A DNA stretch of 64,000 nucleotides, from the NCBI RefSeq assembly GCF_017349295.1, contig NZ_JAFMPK010000047.1, positions 605,469 to 669,468 of the forward strand. Reading direction: 5' to 3'. Positions 52,970-60,899 of this stretch are shown one piece after another. Below the pieces are notes generated by a model that was not told the DNA's origin, did no database searches, and was given only the letters and a program-made list of their open reading frames with translations. Each line of letters begins with the position of its first letter. The stretch's first letter is position 1. The stretch is from Myceligenerans salitolerans. Lineage in GTDB: Bacteria; Actinomycetota; Actinomycetes; Actinomycetales; Cellulomonadaceae. A program made the translations under genes and the position numbers.

Positions 52970-54462
52970 GCGAGGTACCTCGCCTTCCACTCGGCGTTCA
53001 TGGGGAAGAGCCCCTCGACGGGATGTCCCGCGGCGACCTGCTCGGCGATCCACGCATCCACCGCCTCCTGGGCGAGGGCGGCGTCGGCGACCTCTTCGGC
53101 GAGAGCGGGTGGGACGACGATCACGCCGTCCTCGTCACCGACGACGATGTCGCCCGGCTGGACCGTGGTGCCGCCGCACGCGATGGTGAGGTCGGCGTCC
53201 CAGGGCACGTGCCTGCGGCCGAGTACGGCCGGGTGCGGGCCGGCGGAGTAGACGGGAATGCCCACCTGGGCGACGGCGGCGTGATCGCGGACACCTCCGT
53301 CGGTGACGATGCCGGCCGCACCGCGCGCGTGGGCACGGATCGCGAGGATGTCGCCGAACGTGCCGGACCCCGTCTCGCCGCGGGCCTCGATCACGATGAC
53401 CTCTCCCGGGCCGACGGTGTCGAACGCACGCTTCTGGGCGTTGTGGCCGCCGCCGTGGCCGGCGAACAGGTCCTCACGGTTCGGCACGAAGCGGAGCGTG
53501 CGGGCCGGTCCGACGACCTTCTCACCGGGATGCGTGGCGCGGACGCCGTCGATGGTCGCGTTGTCGATGCCTCGCTTGCGCAGCTGCTGGGACAGGCCCG
53601 CGACCGGCGCCGCCTCCAGCTTGGCCCGCAGCGCGGGGGACAGCGCCGCCCGTCCGGGCTCGGCCGGCGGGAGGCCCGCGGCCTGCCGCGACCCCCACGC
53701 CTCGGTTCGCTGCGCGTCGTCCGCCGAGGGCAACGAGCCGAGTTCCTCGTCGAAGTCCTGCTTCCCCTGGGTGACGGTCGTGACGAGCCGGCCCGACGTC
53801 GGGCGGCCGGGTGCGGCCGGTGCGTCGACCTCGACCTCCACCACGTCACCCGGGACGGCGACGGAGGAGCCCGCCGGGGTCCCGGTGAGAATGACGTCGC
53901 CCACTTCGAGCGTCAGGTGCTGGGCGAGGTCCGCGACGATCTGCGGGAGCGGGAAGATGAGGCCGGCCGTGGTGTCGTCCTGCACCAGGTCACCGTTCAC
54001 CCAGGTCCGCAGGCGCAGTGCGGCGGGATCGAGGGACCCGGCCTCGATGAGCGACGGACCGAGCGGGGTGTAGCCGTCGCGACCCTTGGAGCGGAGGTTG
54101 GAGCCGCGGTCGTTGGCGCGCAGGTCGTAGAGGCCGAAGTCGTTGGCCCCGCTCACCCACCCGACGTGCTCCCACGCGTCCTCCAGTCGCACGTCTCGGG
54201 TGGTGGCGCCCATGACCAGGGCGATCTCTCCCTCGAAGGCGAGCAGTTCGGTGCCGGCGGGCCGTTCGACGGTTCCGCCGGACGGCGCGAGCGAGCTCGA
54301 CGGCTTGAGGAAGTACGACGGATGCTCCGGACGACGCCCCCGCTGATCGGCGCGGGAGGCGTAGCTCAGGTGCACCGCGATGATCTTGCCCGGACGGCCG
54401 GGCAGGGCGGCGAATCGCGGATCGGCCGCGGCGTCGTCAGCCTGGTGTGGATCGGTGGTCAT
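52951..54462 (-). CDS. FAH-RraA fusion enzyme
   Basis: 503 aa from the ATG at 54460-54462. Residues about 1-225 are a fumarylacetoacetate hydrolase (FAH) domain like HpaG (MGATTRDVRLEDAWEHVGW, FGLYDLRANDRGSNLRSKGRDGYTP, DVILTGTPAG). After a linker, residues about 280-503 are an RraA-like domain (GDILAIRAHARGAAGIVTDGGVRD, about 370-392), a family of 4-hydroxy-4-methyl-2-oxoglutarate aldolase/oxaloacetate decarboxylases. HpaG normally has two FAH halves with isomerase and decarboxylase roles; here one half appears to be replaced by RraA. First gene of the operon. Confidence 0.85.
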   Translation of the reverse strand: MTTDPHQADDAAADPRFAALPGRPGKIIAVHLSYASRADQRGRRPEHPSYFLKPSSSLAPSGGTVERPAGTELLAFEGEIALVMGATTRDVRLEDAWEHVGWVSGANDFGLYDLRANDRGSNLRSKGRDGYTPLGPSLIEAGSLDPAALRLRTWVNGDLVQDDTTAGLIFPLPQIVADLAQHLTLEVGDVILTGTPAGSSVAVPGDVVEVEVDAPAAPGRPTSGRLVTTVTQGKQDFDEELGSLPSADDAQRTEAWGSRQAAGLPPAEPGRAALSPALRAKLEAAPVAGLSQQLRKRGIDNATIDGVRATHPGEKVVGPARTLRFVPNREDLFAGHGGGHNAQKRAFDTVGPGEVIVIEARGETGSGTFGDILAIRAHARGAAGIVTDGGVRDHAAVAQVGIPVYSAGPHPAVLGRRHVPWDADLTIACGGTTVQPGDIVVGDEDGVIVVPPALAEEVADAALAQEAVDAWIAEQVAAGHPVEGLFPMNAEWKARYLAWRTTN

Positions 54463-54487
54463 GAGCTCCCTCGCTCGTGCAGCGTAT

Positions 54488-54507
54488 CCAATATCGTATA
54501 TTATTGG
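54488..54507 (-). promoter_or_regulatory. Candidate GntR operator of the hpa operon
   Basis: An AT-rich palindrome with arms CCAATA and TATTGG spans 54488-54507, 26-45 bases before the first ATG. Its complement contains ATATACGATAT, sharing the core ATATACGA-N-AT with 47808-47818. Confidence 0.55.
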
Positions 54508-54573
54508 GCCGACGACGGCAATCGGTGCGTCCGGCACGCGCCGGCGACCGCCCGGCGACCGTCCAGGGACACC

Positions 54574-54621
54574 ACGGCGGTCGTGGTCACCGTCCGTACG
54601 AGACGTGACCACGACCGCCGT
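54574..54621 (-). terminator. 17-bp hairpin after the VanW gene
   Basis: Perfect arms 54574-54590 and 54605-54621 around a 14-base loop, located between the VanW gene stop (54718) and the hpa promoter. It would insulate the hpa operon. Confidence 0.65.
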
Positions 54622-54717
54622 CGTGCGTGCCAGGCTCTGACGCCGACGCGCCGGCAGGTCGCCGGAACCGCGTCGCACACCGGGACCACCCGGTCCCGGG
54701 CCGAGCCGCGAGTGCCG

Positions 54718-57700
54718 TCAGGCGTCCGGGCCCGGTGGTGTGGGCGCCGTACCGCCCTCCGGATCGTCCGGGTCCTCCGGCAGCGGAGGCGGCTCGGGTG
54801 TCACGCAGGCCAGGGCGTGGTCGGGACGGTATGTCGTCGTGTACGACCGTTCGATGACCACCTTGCCGTCGCCGATCCGCTCGACCTTGCGGCCCACCGT
54901 GATCGTGAAACCCGGCTCCCCGCCCGGATAGGGCACACATCCGGGATCGGTGCTGGTCACCACGCCCGGCGCGACGACGTTCCGCTTCTCGCCGTCCGTC
55001 CAGGTGTTCTTGAGGTGCTTCGTGCTCCAGATCCGCACGTGCAGCTGGTTGTCGGCCACCCAGGACTGCAGCACGGCGCCGTACGGCGTGTTGTTCCGCA
55101 CCTTCATGTCCTTGCTCCCGACGGCGATGGTGGCCTCCCGGCCCGCCGGGTAACGCTCGAACCAGTACGAGTGGGGGTGATGCTCCACGTCCTCGAACCC
55201 CGCGATCATCGCGGCGTTGTACGAGGTGGTGGCCATCTGCGACAGGCCGCCCCCGACACCGTCGATGTGTTGCCCGCCGATGATCATCCCGGACGCGACG
55301 TACCCGTTGGCCAGGGTGATCGGGGACAGCGCCGAGATGAGCGAGAACGTCTCCCCGGGTCGGATCAGGTCACCGGTGATCATCTCGGCGCCCCGGATCA
55401 GGTTCTGCGTCCGCACGTAGTCGTTGGTGAGCGGCGTGGAGAACTCCGCGACGACCTCCTCGACGCCCATCGCGCGCAGCGCCTGCGTCGAGTTCTCCGG
55501 GGTCTGGCGCACGACCTCGAGCGTCGCGGTCCGTTCGGCACCCAGGGCCGCGGCGCGGATCGCGCTGCGTGTGGGGCCGTCGGCCAGCGTGGTGCCGAGT
55601 TCGCCGCCGACCACCTCGGGCCGGCCCGACGCGAAGCTGAACTGGGCACCGTCTGCCATCGTCAGCAGGTTGTCGGTGCGCTCGACGATCGCTCGCGTGA
55701 GAGTCGCGCCGTCGAACCGTGCGGCGAGTTCGCCGTCCTTCACGACGAAGCTCGCCGCCGACGCCAGAACCTTCGGCGGCAGCTGCGCGCGCTGACCGCC
55801 GGCACTGACCTCGACGGGTCCCGACACGATCTTCTTCGCCTCGGCGAGGGCGGCGTCGGTCTCCTCCTGCGTGATCTCCGGGGGCACCGTACGTGTCGGG
55901 AGCTCGACCGGACCGTCCTCGACGAGCCACGCCGACCTGATCGCGCGCGCCGCGGCGTCCGGGTCGATCCGTGTGCCGTCCTGGGCGGAGGTCGCCGTCG
56001 GCGTGACCCCGGTGAACTCGACCGCTCCGTCCACAGGAGCGACCGCCATCGACTCCTCCAGGCCGGCGACCACGGACGCGAACGCCTTGTCGTCCACGTC
56101 GAGCACCGGCGTCGCGGGTCCGGCGCCGAACAGGTGCCGCCACATCCTCGCCGGACTCAGGCTGAACCCGGTGAGCGAGTCCGCGGTGGCGGCGACGTCG
56201 ACCGCCAGCCCCGCCGCCACCGGATCGAGCGTGGTCGAGGCCTTGCCTGCGACGAGCTCCACCGGCTTCGCGGCGGTCTCCGTGAGAGCTTCGGCCAGGA
56301 TGTCGGCGGCCTCGGCCGTGCTCTGCCCGCCGAGTTCGGCCCCGGCGACCGTCGTGCCCACCGGCACGACGTCGGCCTGCACGACCGCCGCGATCGCGTA
56401 CACGGCAATCAGCACGACGACGGCCGCCCCCGCACCGATCCCGATCCTGCGGTTCCGCGTCACCGCCGCGGCCCGCTCGGCCGGATCCCCGTCCGTGCCG
56501 ACGCCGGTCCACCACATGCGCAGGTCACGGGCCCGCTGGACGACATGCCGCGCGGAGCCGTGGGGATCGCGCGCCGGCCTGGCCGGCGCGACGGGCGCCG
56601 GGAACGGCGGAACCGTCGTCACGGACGCGGGGTCGTGGGCGGGCGCGAAGTCGCGTAGCGGTGCGGGATCACGTGGCGGGGCAGGGTCGCGTCCCGGGGC
56701 AAGGTCGCCTGGCGGCTCGGGGTCACGTGGCGGCTCGGGATCATGTGGCGGCGCAGGGTCACGTGGCGGCTCGGACTCACGTGGCGGCTCGGTCGGCGCG
56801 GGGCTCACCCGGGCGGCGTCCTCGGTCGCCGCCTCGACGAGCGCCAGGGCGATCACCTGGACGTCCAAGGGGGCGGCCACTGCCTCGTCGTCCTCGTGGG
56901 CATCTCGCCGTTCGGCCGCCACCACCGGCCCGGCGTCAGGAGCGCCGGCCTGTGTCCGGGACTCGACCGACGTGCCCGACCGGCCGGGCTCCGCGGCGTG
57001 TACCGACTCCGCGAGTTCGTCAGGTTCGACGGGCACCGCAGGGCCGGCGGGTCCGCCCTGCTCCCCAGGTCCGGCAGGCTCCGCTCTCGGCCCCTGCGGC
57101 TCGGGCGCTTCCGTTTCCGCGGGCTCGATGGGTTCCGGGTTCCCGGCCTCGGCAGCCTGCCCCGCGGGTCCGGGCTCTCGAACCTCCGTGGCCTCCGCGG
57201 CTGCGGTGGCCTCCGCGGCCTCCGCGGCCTCCGTGGCCTTCGTGGCCTTCGGCCGATCGTCCCCCTCGGCGTGAACGTCAAGGCCGTCCGACGCGGTGAC
57301 GTCACCCGAGGTGGACTCGTCGACGCCCGTTTTCGCGTCGGCACGAGCGCCGACGTGCGCCGCGGTGGACGGTTCGGCGCCCTCGTCCGAAGCCGGCGCC
57401 GGCAGCAGATCGTCGCTCCCGACGCCATCGGACGCGCCCGACGGCTCCGCAACCGCCCCACCCGGCGCCGCCCCATCCGGCGCCGGCTCATCCGACGTCG
57501 CCCCGTCCGGCGCCGCTCCGTCCGGCGCCGGCCCATCCGTCGCTCCCTCCGGTGCCGCTCCATCCGACGCCGCTCCGTTCACCTCCGCCCGTCCCGGGGT
57601 CGCGTCGTCCTCCGTGGCCGGACTCAATCGCGCGTCGTCGGGTCGCGCACCGTCCGGTCGCGCGTCGTCCGTGGCTGCCTCGTCCCGTCGCGCCTCGTTC

Positions 57701-57834
57701 GCGCCCGGCTCGGCGTGCGCCGCCTCGTCCTCCCCCGCCGGGCCGTGCGGCTCTTCCGGGTCCGGCGCCGCGGGTTCCGGTTCCACCGGCGTCGTCGGGT
57801 CGAGCGCGCGCGAACGCTGCGAGGGTCCGTCCAT
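54718..57834 (-). CDS. VanW-family protein with long acidic Pro-rich N-terminus
   Basis: 1038 aa. About 440 N-terminal cytoplasmic residues are low complexity with short repeats (PDGAAPDGATSDEPAPDG, RDPEPPRDPEPPGD), then one membrane helix at about 467-490. Outside, residues about 510-770 hold PG_binding_4-type repeats (LDPVAAGLAVDVAATADSL) and about 795-960 the VanW domain (PLTNDYVRTQNLIRGAEMI, GGGLSQMATTSYNAAMIAG, HSYWFERYPAGREAT). The C-terminus is Pro-rich. VanW function is not settled; extracellular cell-wall interaction is likely. Confidence 0.85.
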   Translation of the reverse strand: MDGPSQRSRALDPTTPVEPEPAAPDPEEPHGPAGEDEAAHAEPGANEARRDEAATDDARPDGARPDDARLSPATEDDATPGRAEVNGAASDGAAPEGATDGPAPDGAAPDGATSDEPAPDGAAPGGAVAEPSGASDGVGSDDLLPAPASDEGAEPSTAAHVGARADAKTGVDESTSGDVTASDGLDVHAEGDDRPKATKATEAAEAAEATAAAEATEVREPGPAGQAAEAGNPEPIEPAETEAPEPQGPRAEPAGPGEQGGPAGPAVPVEPDELAESVHAAEPGRSGTSVESRTQAGAPDAGPVVAAERRDAHEDDEAVAAPLDVQVIALALVEAATEDAARVSPAPTEPPRESEPPRDPAPPHDPEPPRDPEPPGDLAPGRDPAPPRDPAPLRDFAPAHDPASVTTVPPFPAPVAPARPARDPHGSARHVVQRARDLRMWWTGVGTDGDPAERAAAVTRNRRIGIGAGAAVVVLIAVYAIAAVVQADVVPVGTTVAGAELGGQSTAEAADILAEALTETAAKPVELVAGKASTTLDPVAAGLAVDVAATADSLTGFSLSPARMWRHLFGAGPATPVLDVDDKAFASVVAGLEESMAVAPVDGAVEFTGVTPTATSAQDGTRIDPDAAARAIRSAWLVEDGPVELPTRTVPPEITQEETDAALAEAKKIVSGPVEVSAGGQRAQLPPKVLASAASFVVKDGELAARFDGATLTRAIVERTDNLLTMADGAQFSFASGRPEVVGGELGTTLADGPTRSAIRAAALGAERTATLEVVRQTPENSTQALRAMGVEEVVAEFSTPLTNDYVRTQNLIRGAEMITGDLIRPGETFSLISALSPITLANGYVASGMIIGGQHIDGVGGGLSQMATTSYNAAMIAGFEDVEHHPHSYWFERYPAGREATIAVGSKDMKVRNNTPYGAVLQSWVADNQLHVRIWSTKHLKNTWTDGEKRNVVAPGVVTSTDPGCVPYPGGEPGFTITVGRKVERIGDGKVVIERSYTTTYRPDHALACVTPEPPPLPEDPDDPEGGTAPTPPGPDA

Positions 57835-57902
57835 CGATCAATCTCCGTGCTGCTCAGCGGGGAAGAATGAGGAGATTGTCGCAGACGCGAACGACCGCTT
57901 CG

Positions 57903-58178
57903 TCACCGTGGCCGCCGGTCGGCCCCCACCTCGATCAGTCGCGGCATGCCCGGGGGCGCGACCCGGCTGACCGCCAGGTAACGAGCCTCCGCGCGATGCA
58001 GCCGGATGTGCTCGTCGAGCGACCAGTCAGGCCCGTTGGTCAGGACCATCCCGCAGGAGCAGTCGGTCTCCACCCGGCCGCCGGGCAGGTGCCGCAGCTC
58101 GCCCACGGTCACGTGCGAGGCACGGGCATCGGCCTTGGCACGATGCATCGCGGCACTGACGGGAGCACTGTCTTCCAC
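57903..58178 (-). CDS. Small protein of 91 aa, unknown
   Basis: GTG at 58176-58178 with TACCCT (58191-58186 on the minus strand) 7 bases before it, so likely leaderless. The sequence has a CSCG cluster (ETDCSCGMVLTNGP) followed by DEHIRLHRAEAR, reminiscent of a small zinc-binding fold (C-x-C then H-x3-H), but only two cysteines are present. Not recognised. Confidence 0.6.
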   Translation of the reverse strand: MEDSAPVSAAMHRAKADARASHVTVGELRHLPGGRVETDCSCGMVLTNGPDWSLDEHIRLHRAEARYLAVSRVAPPGMPRLIEVGADRRPR

Positions 58179-58241
58179 GGCGCCCAGGGTACGCGGGCCG
58201 ATGCCTACCGGTGCCTACCGGGCACCCGCACGAGCCCGCGT

Positions 58242-58514
58242 CTACAGCTCTTCCGGGTCGTCCCAGGACACGCCGCTCGAGTCCCCCGTGATCGGCCGGA
58301 GCTCGCCGATCGCGAGCCGCTTCGGCGCCTTCGTCGCGTCGCCGCCACCCAGCACCTCGCTGCGCGTCGGGCGGCGCTCCCGCGGCTTCGGCGCGATCCG
58401 GGCGTACGACGCCAGCGACTCGTCGCCGGGCTCGGCCCACGCCGCGCCGGGCCCCTCCTCAGCGGCCTCCGCCTCGGATCCGTTCGACTGCGTCTCCCCC
58501 GCCTCGGTCACCAT
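58242..58514 (-). CDS. Small acidic protein of 90 aa, unknown
   Basis: ATG at 58512-58514. The first 35 residues are Glu/Ala-rich, then LASYARIAPKPRERRPTRSEV and RLAIGELRPITGDSSGVSWDDPEEL. Probably mostly disordered. Divergent from glgX. No family recognised. Confidence 0.55.
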   Translation of the reverse strand: MVTEAGETQSNGSEAEAAEEGPGAAWAEPGDESLASYARIAPKPRERRPTRSEVLGGGDATKAPKRLAIGELRPITGDSSGVSWDDPEEL

Positions 58515-58717
58515 GACACCGATCCTCGCAGCCAATCCCGCCGGATGCAGGCGCTGACACGACCGACCACGGCCACGACACGCCCTCGACACACTGTGTT
58601 CGCACTCCGGCCGGCGATCAGGTCTCCCGAGACCCGCCCGGGCATCACCACGCGGCTTGCGCGACACGAGGCGAACATGCCCGGCAGGGCCGTGAGCCGG
58701 GTGTGATGATGCTCCAT

Positions 58718-60889
58718 ATGCAGACCTGGCCCGGCCGCGCGTACCCCCTGGGCGCGACCTTCGACGGCACCGGCACCAACTTCGCGCTCCACTCGGGGGT
58801 CGCCGAACGCGTGGAGCTCTGCCTCGTCGCCGACGACGGCACCGAGACCCGCGTGGACGTGACGGAGGTCGACGCGCACGTCTGGCACGTGTACCTGCCC
58901 GGCGTCGGGCCCGGGACGCGCTACGGCTACCGCGTGCACGGACCGTACGACCCCGCCCGTGGCCACCGGTGCAACCCTGCCAAGCTCCTGCTCGATCCCT
59001 ACGCCAAGGCGATGGACGGGGACGTCGACGGCGACGAGTCCCTGTTCTCCTACCCGCTCGACCGTCCGGCCGACGCCACCGCACGCGGCGCCTCGCCGAC
59101 GACGACGGACTCCGCCGGGCACACCATGACCTCCGTCGTGGTCAACCCGTTCTTCGACTGGGGCCACGACCGCCCGCCGGCCACGGACTACCACGACAGC
59201 GTCATCTACGAGGCGCACGTGCGCGGCATGACGATGCGCCACCCGGACGTCCCGCCCGAGCTCCGGGGCACGTACGCGGCCCTGGCCCAACCGGCGATCG
59301 TCGACCACCTCGCGAGCCTCGGTGTGACGGCCGTGGAGCTCATGCCCGTCCACCAGTTCGTCACCGACCCGTCGCTGCGGGCGAAGGGCCTGACCAACTA
59401 CTGGGGCTACAACACGATGGGGTACTTCGCCCCGCACAACGGCTACGCCGGGTACGGGACCCGGGGCGAGCAGGTCATGGAGTTCAAGGCCATGGTCAAG
59501 GCGCTGCACGAGGCCGGCATCGAGGTGCTGCTCGACGTCGTCTACAACCACACCGCCGAGGGCAACCACCTCGGGCCCACCCTGGGCTTCCGCGGCATCG
59601 ACAACGCCGCCTACTACCGCCTCGTCGACGACGACCAGGCGCACTACTTCGACACCACCGGCACCGGGAACTCCCTGCTGATGCACTCCTCGGCGGTGCT
59701 CCAGCTCATCATGGACTCGCTGCGGTACTGGGTCGAGGAGATGCACGTGGACGGCTTCCGGTTCGACCTGGCGGCCACTCTGGCACGGCAGTTCCACGAG
59801 GTGGACCGCCTGTCGGCCTTCTTCGACATCGTCCATCAGGACCCCGTGGTCTCCCAGGTCAAGCTCATCGCCGAACCGTGGGACCTGGGCGCGGGCGGTT
59901 ACCAGGTGGGTGGCTTCCCGCCGCTGTGGACGGAGTGGAACGGGCAGTACCGGGACACGGTGCGGGACTTCTGGCGCGGCGAACCGGCCACCCTGCCCGA
60001 GCTGGCCAGCCGTCTCACCGGCAGCAGCGACCTGTACGAGCACACCGGCCGGCGACCGGTCGCGTCGATCAACTTCGTCACGGCCCACGACGGGTTCACG
60101 CTCCACGACCTCGTCTCCTACAACTCCAAGCACAACGGGGCGAACGGCGAAGGAGGGGCCGACGGCGAGAGCCACAACCGCTCATGGAACTGCGGCGCCG
60201 AGGGCCCCACGGACGACCCCGCCGTCAACAGGACCCGGGCCCGCCAGCGCCGCAACTTCCTCGTCACGCTCCTGCTCAGCCAGGGCGTGCCGATGCTGTC
60301 CCACGGCGACGAGCTCGGCCGCACCCAGCAGGGCAACAACAACACCTACTGCCAGGACAACGAGCTCACCTGGATGGACTGGGAGAACGCCGACGAGGAA
60401 CTGCTCGACTTCGCGCGCCGCACCGTCCGCCTCCGGCGCGACCACCCCGTGCTGCGCCGCCGGCGCTTCTTCGAAGGGACGCGCACCGGCGACCTGGCCG
60501 ACATCGAGTGGCTCGACCTGACCGGCGACCGGATGGACGACACCGACTGGCACACGTCCTACGCCCGTACGGTCACCGTCTTCCTCAACGGCGACGCGAT
60601 CACGGAGACGGACGGCCGCGGCGAACCCATCGTCGACGACTCGTTCCTGCTGCTGCTCAACGCCCACTCCGAACGCCTCGACTTCACGCTCCCGCCCGAG
60701 GGCTACGGGGCCACCTGGACGGTGGTCCTCGACACCGACGACAACGCGGCCCCGGGGACCGGGTTCGACGCGGGCGCCACGCTGCCGGTGACGGGACGCA
60801 GCGTGGTCGTCCTCACCCGTCCTCCGTTCCGCGAGGACGCCAGGAACGCCGGGGCCGCGTCGACTCGCCCTTCCGGCCCGGCCGACTAG
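58718..60889 (+). CDS. glgX: Glycogen debranching enzyme GlgX/TreX
   Basis: 723 aa from the ATG at 58718 (MQTWPGRAYPLGATFDG); starts at 58703-58709 would add up to 5 residues. A GATGAT -10-like hexamer at 58705-58710 suggests leaderless transcription from 58718. GH13 isoamylase with nucleophile Asp350 (GFRFDLA), acid Glu386 (LIAEPWD) and NFVTAHDGFTLHDLVSYN. Removes alpha-1,6 branches from phosphorylase-limited glycogen. Confidence 0.94.
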   Translation: MQTWPGRAYPLGATFDGTGTNFALHSGVAERVELCLVADDGTETRVDVTEVDAHVWHVYLPGVGPGTRYGYRVHGPYDPARGHRCNPAKLLLDPYAKAMDGDVDGDESLFSYPLDRPADATARGASPTTTDSAGHTMTSVVVNPFFDWGHDRPPATDYHDSVIYEAHVRGMTMRHPDVPPELRGTYAALAQPAIVDHLASLGVTAVELMPVHQFVTDPSLRAKGLTNYWGYNTMGYFAPHNGYAGYGTRGEQVMEFKAMVKALHEAGIEVLLDVVYNHTAEGNHLGPTLGFRGIDNAAYYRLVDDDQAHYFDTTGTGNSLLMHSSAVLQLIMDSLRYWVEEMHVDGFRFDLAATLARQFHEVDRLSAFFDIVHQDPVVSQVKLIAEPWDLGAGGYQVGGFPPLWTEWNGQYRDTVRDFWRGEPATLPELASRLTGSSDLYEHTGRRPVASINFVTAHDGFTLHDLVSYNSKHNGANGEGGADGESHNRSWNCGAEGPTDDPAVNRTRARQRRNFLVTLLLSQGVPMLSHGDELGRTQQGNNNTYCQDNELTWMDWENADEELLDFARRTVRLRRDHPVLRRRRFFEGTRTGDLADIEWLDLTGDRMDDTDWHTSYARTVTVFLNGDAITETDGRGEPIVDDSFLLLLNAHSERLDFTLPPEGYGATWTVVLDTDDNAAPGTGFDAGATLPVTGRSVVVLTRPPFREDARNAGAASTRPSGPAD

Positions 60890-60899
60890 GCTTGCGGCC

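Noticed and set aside
53023..56658. A 1211-codon plus-strand open frame opposite the hpa operon and VanW gene
   Set aside because: It is antisense to several well-supported genes with catalytic motifs; its product is Arg/Gly/Asp-rich without family features, as expected from third-position GC bias.
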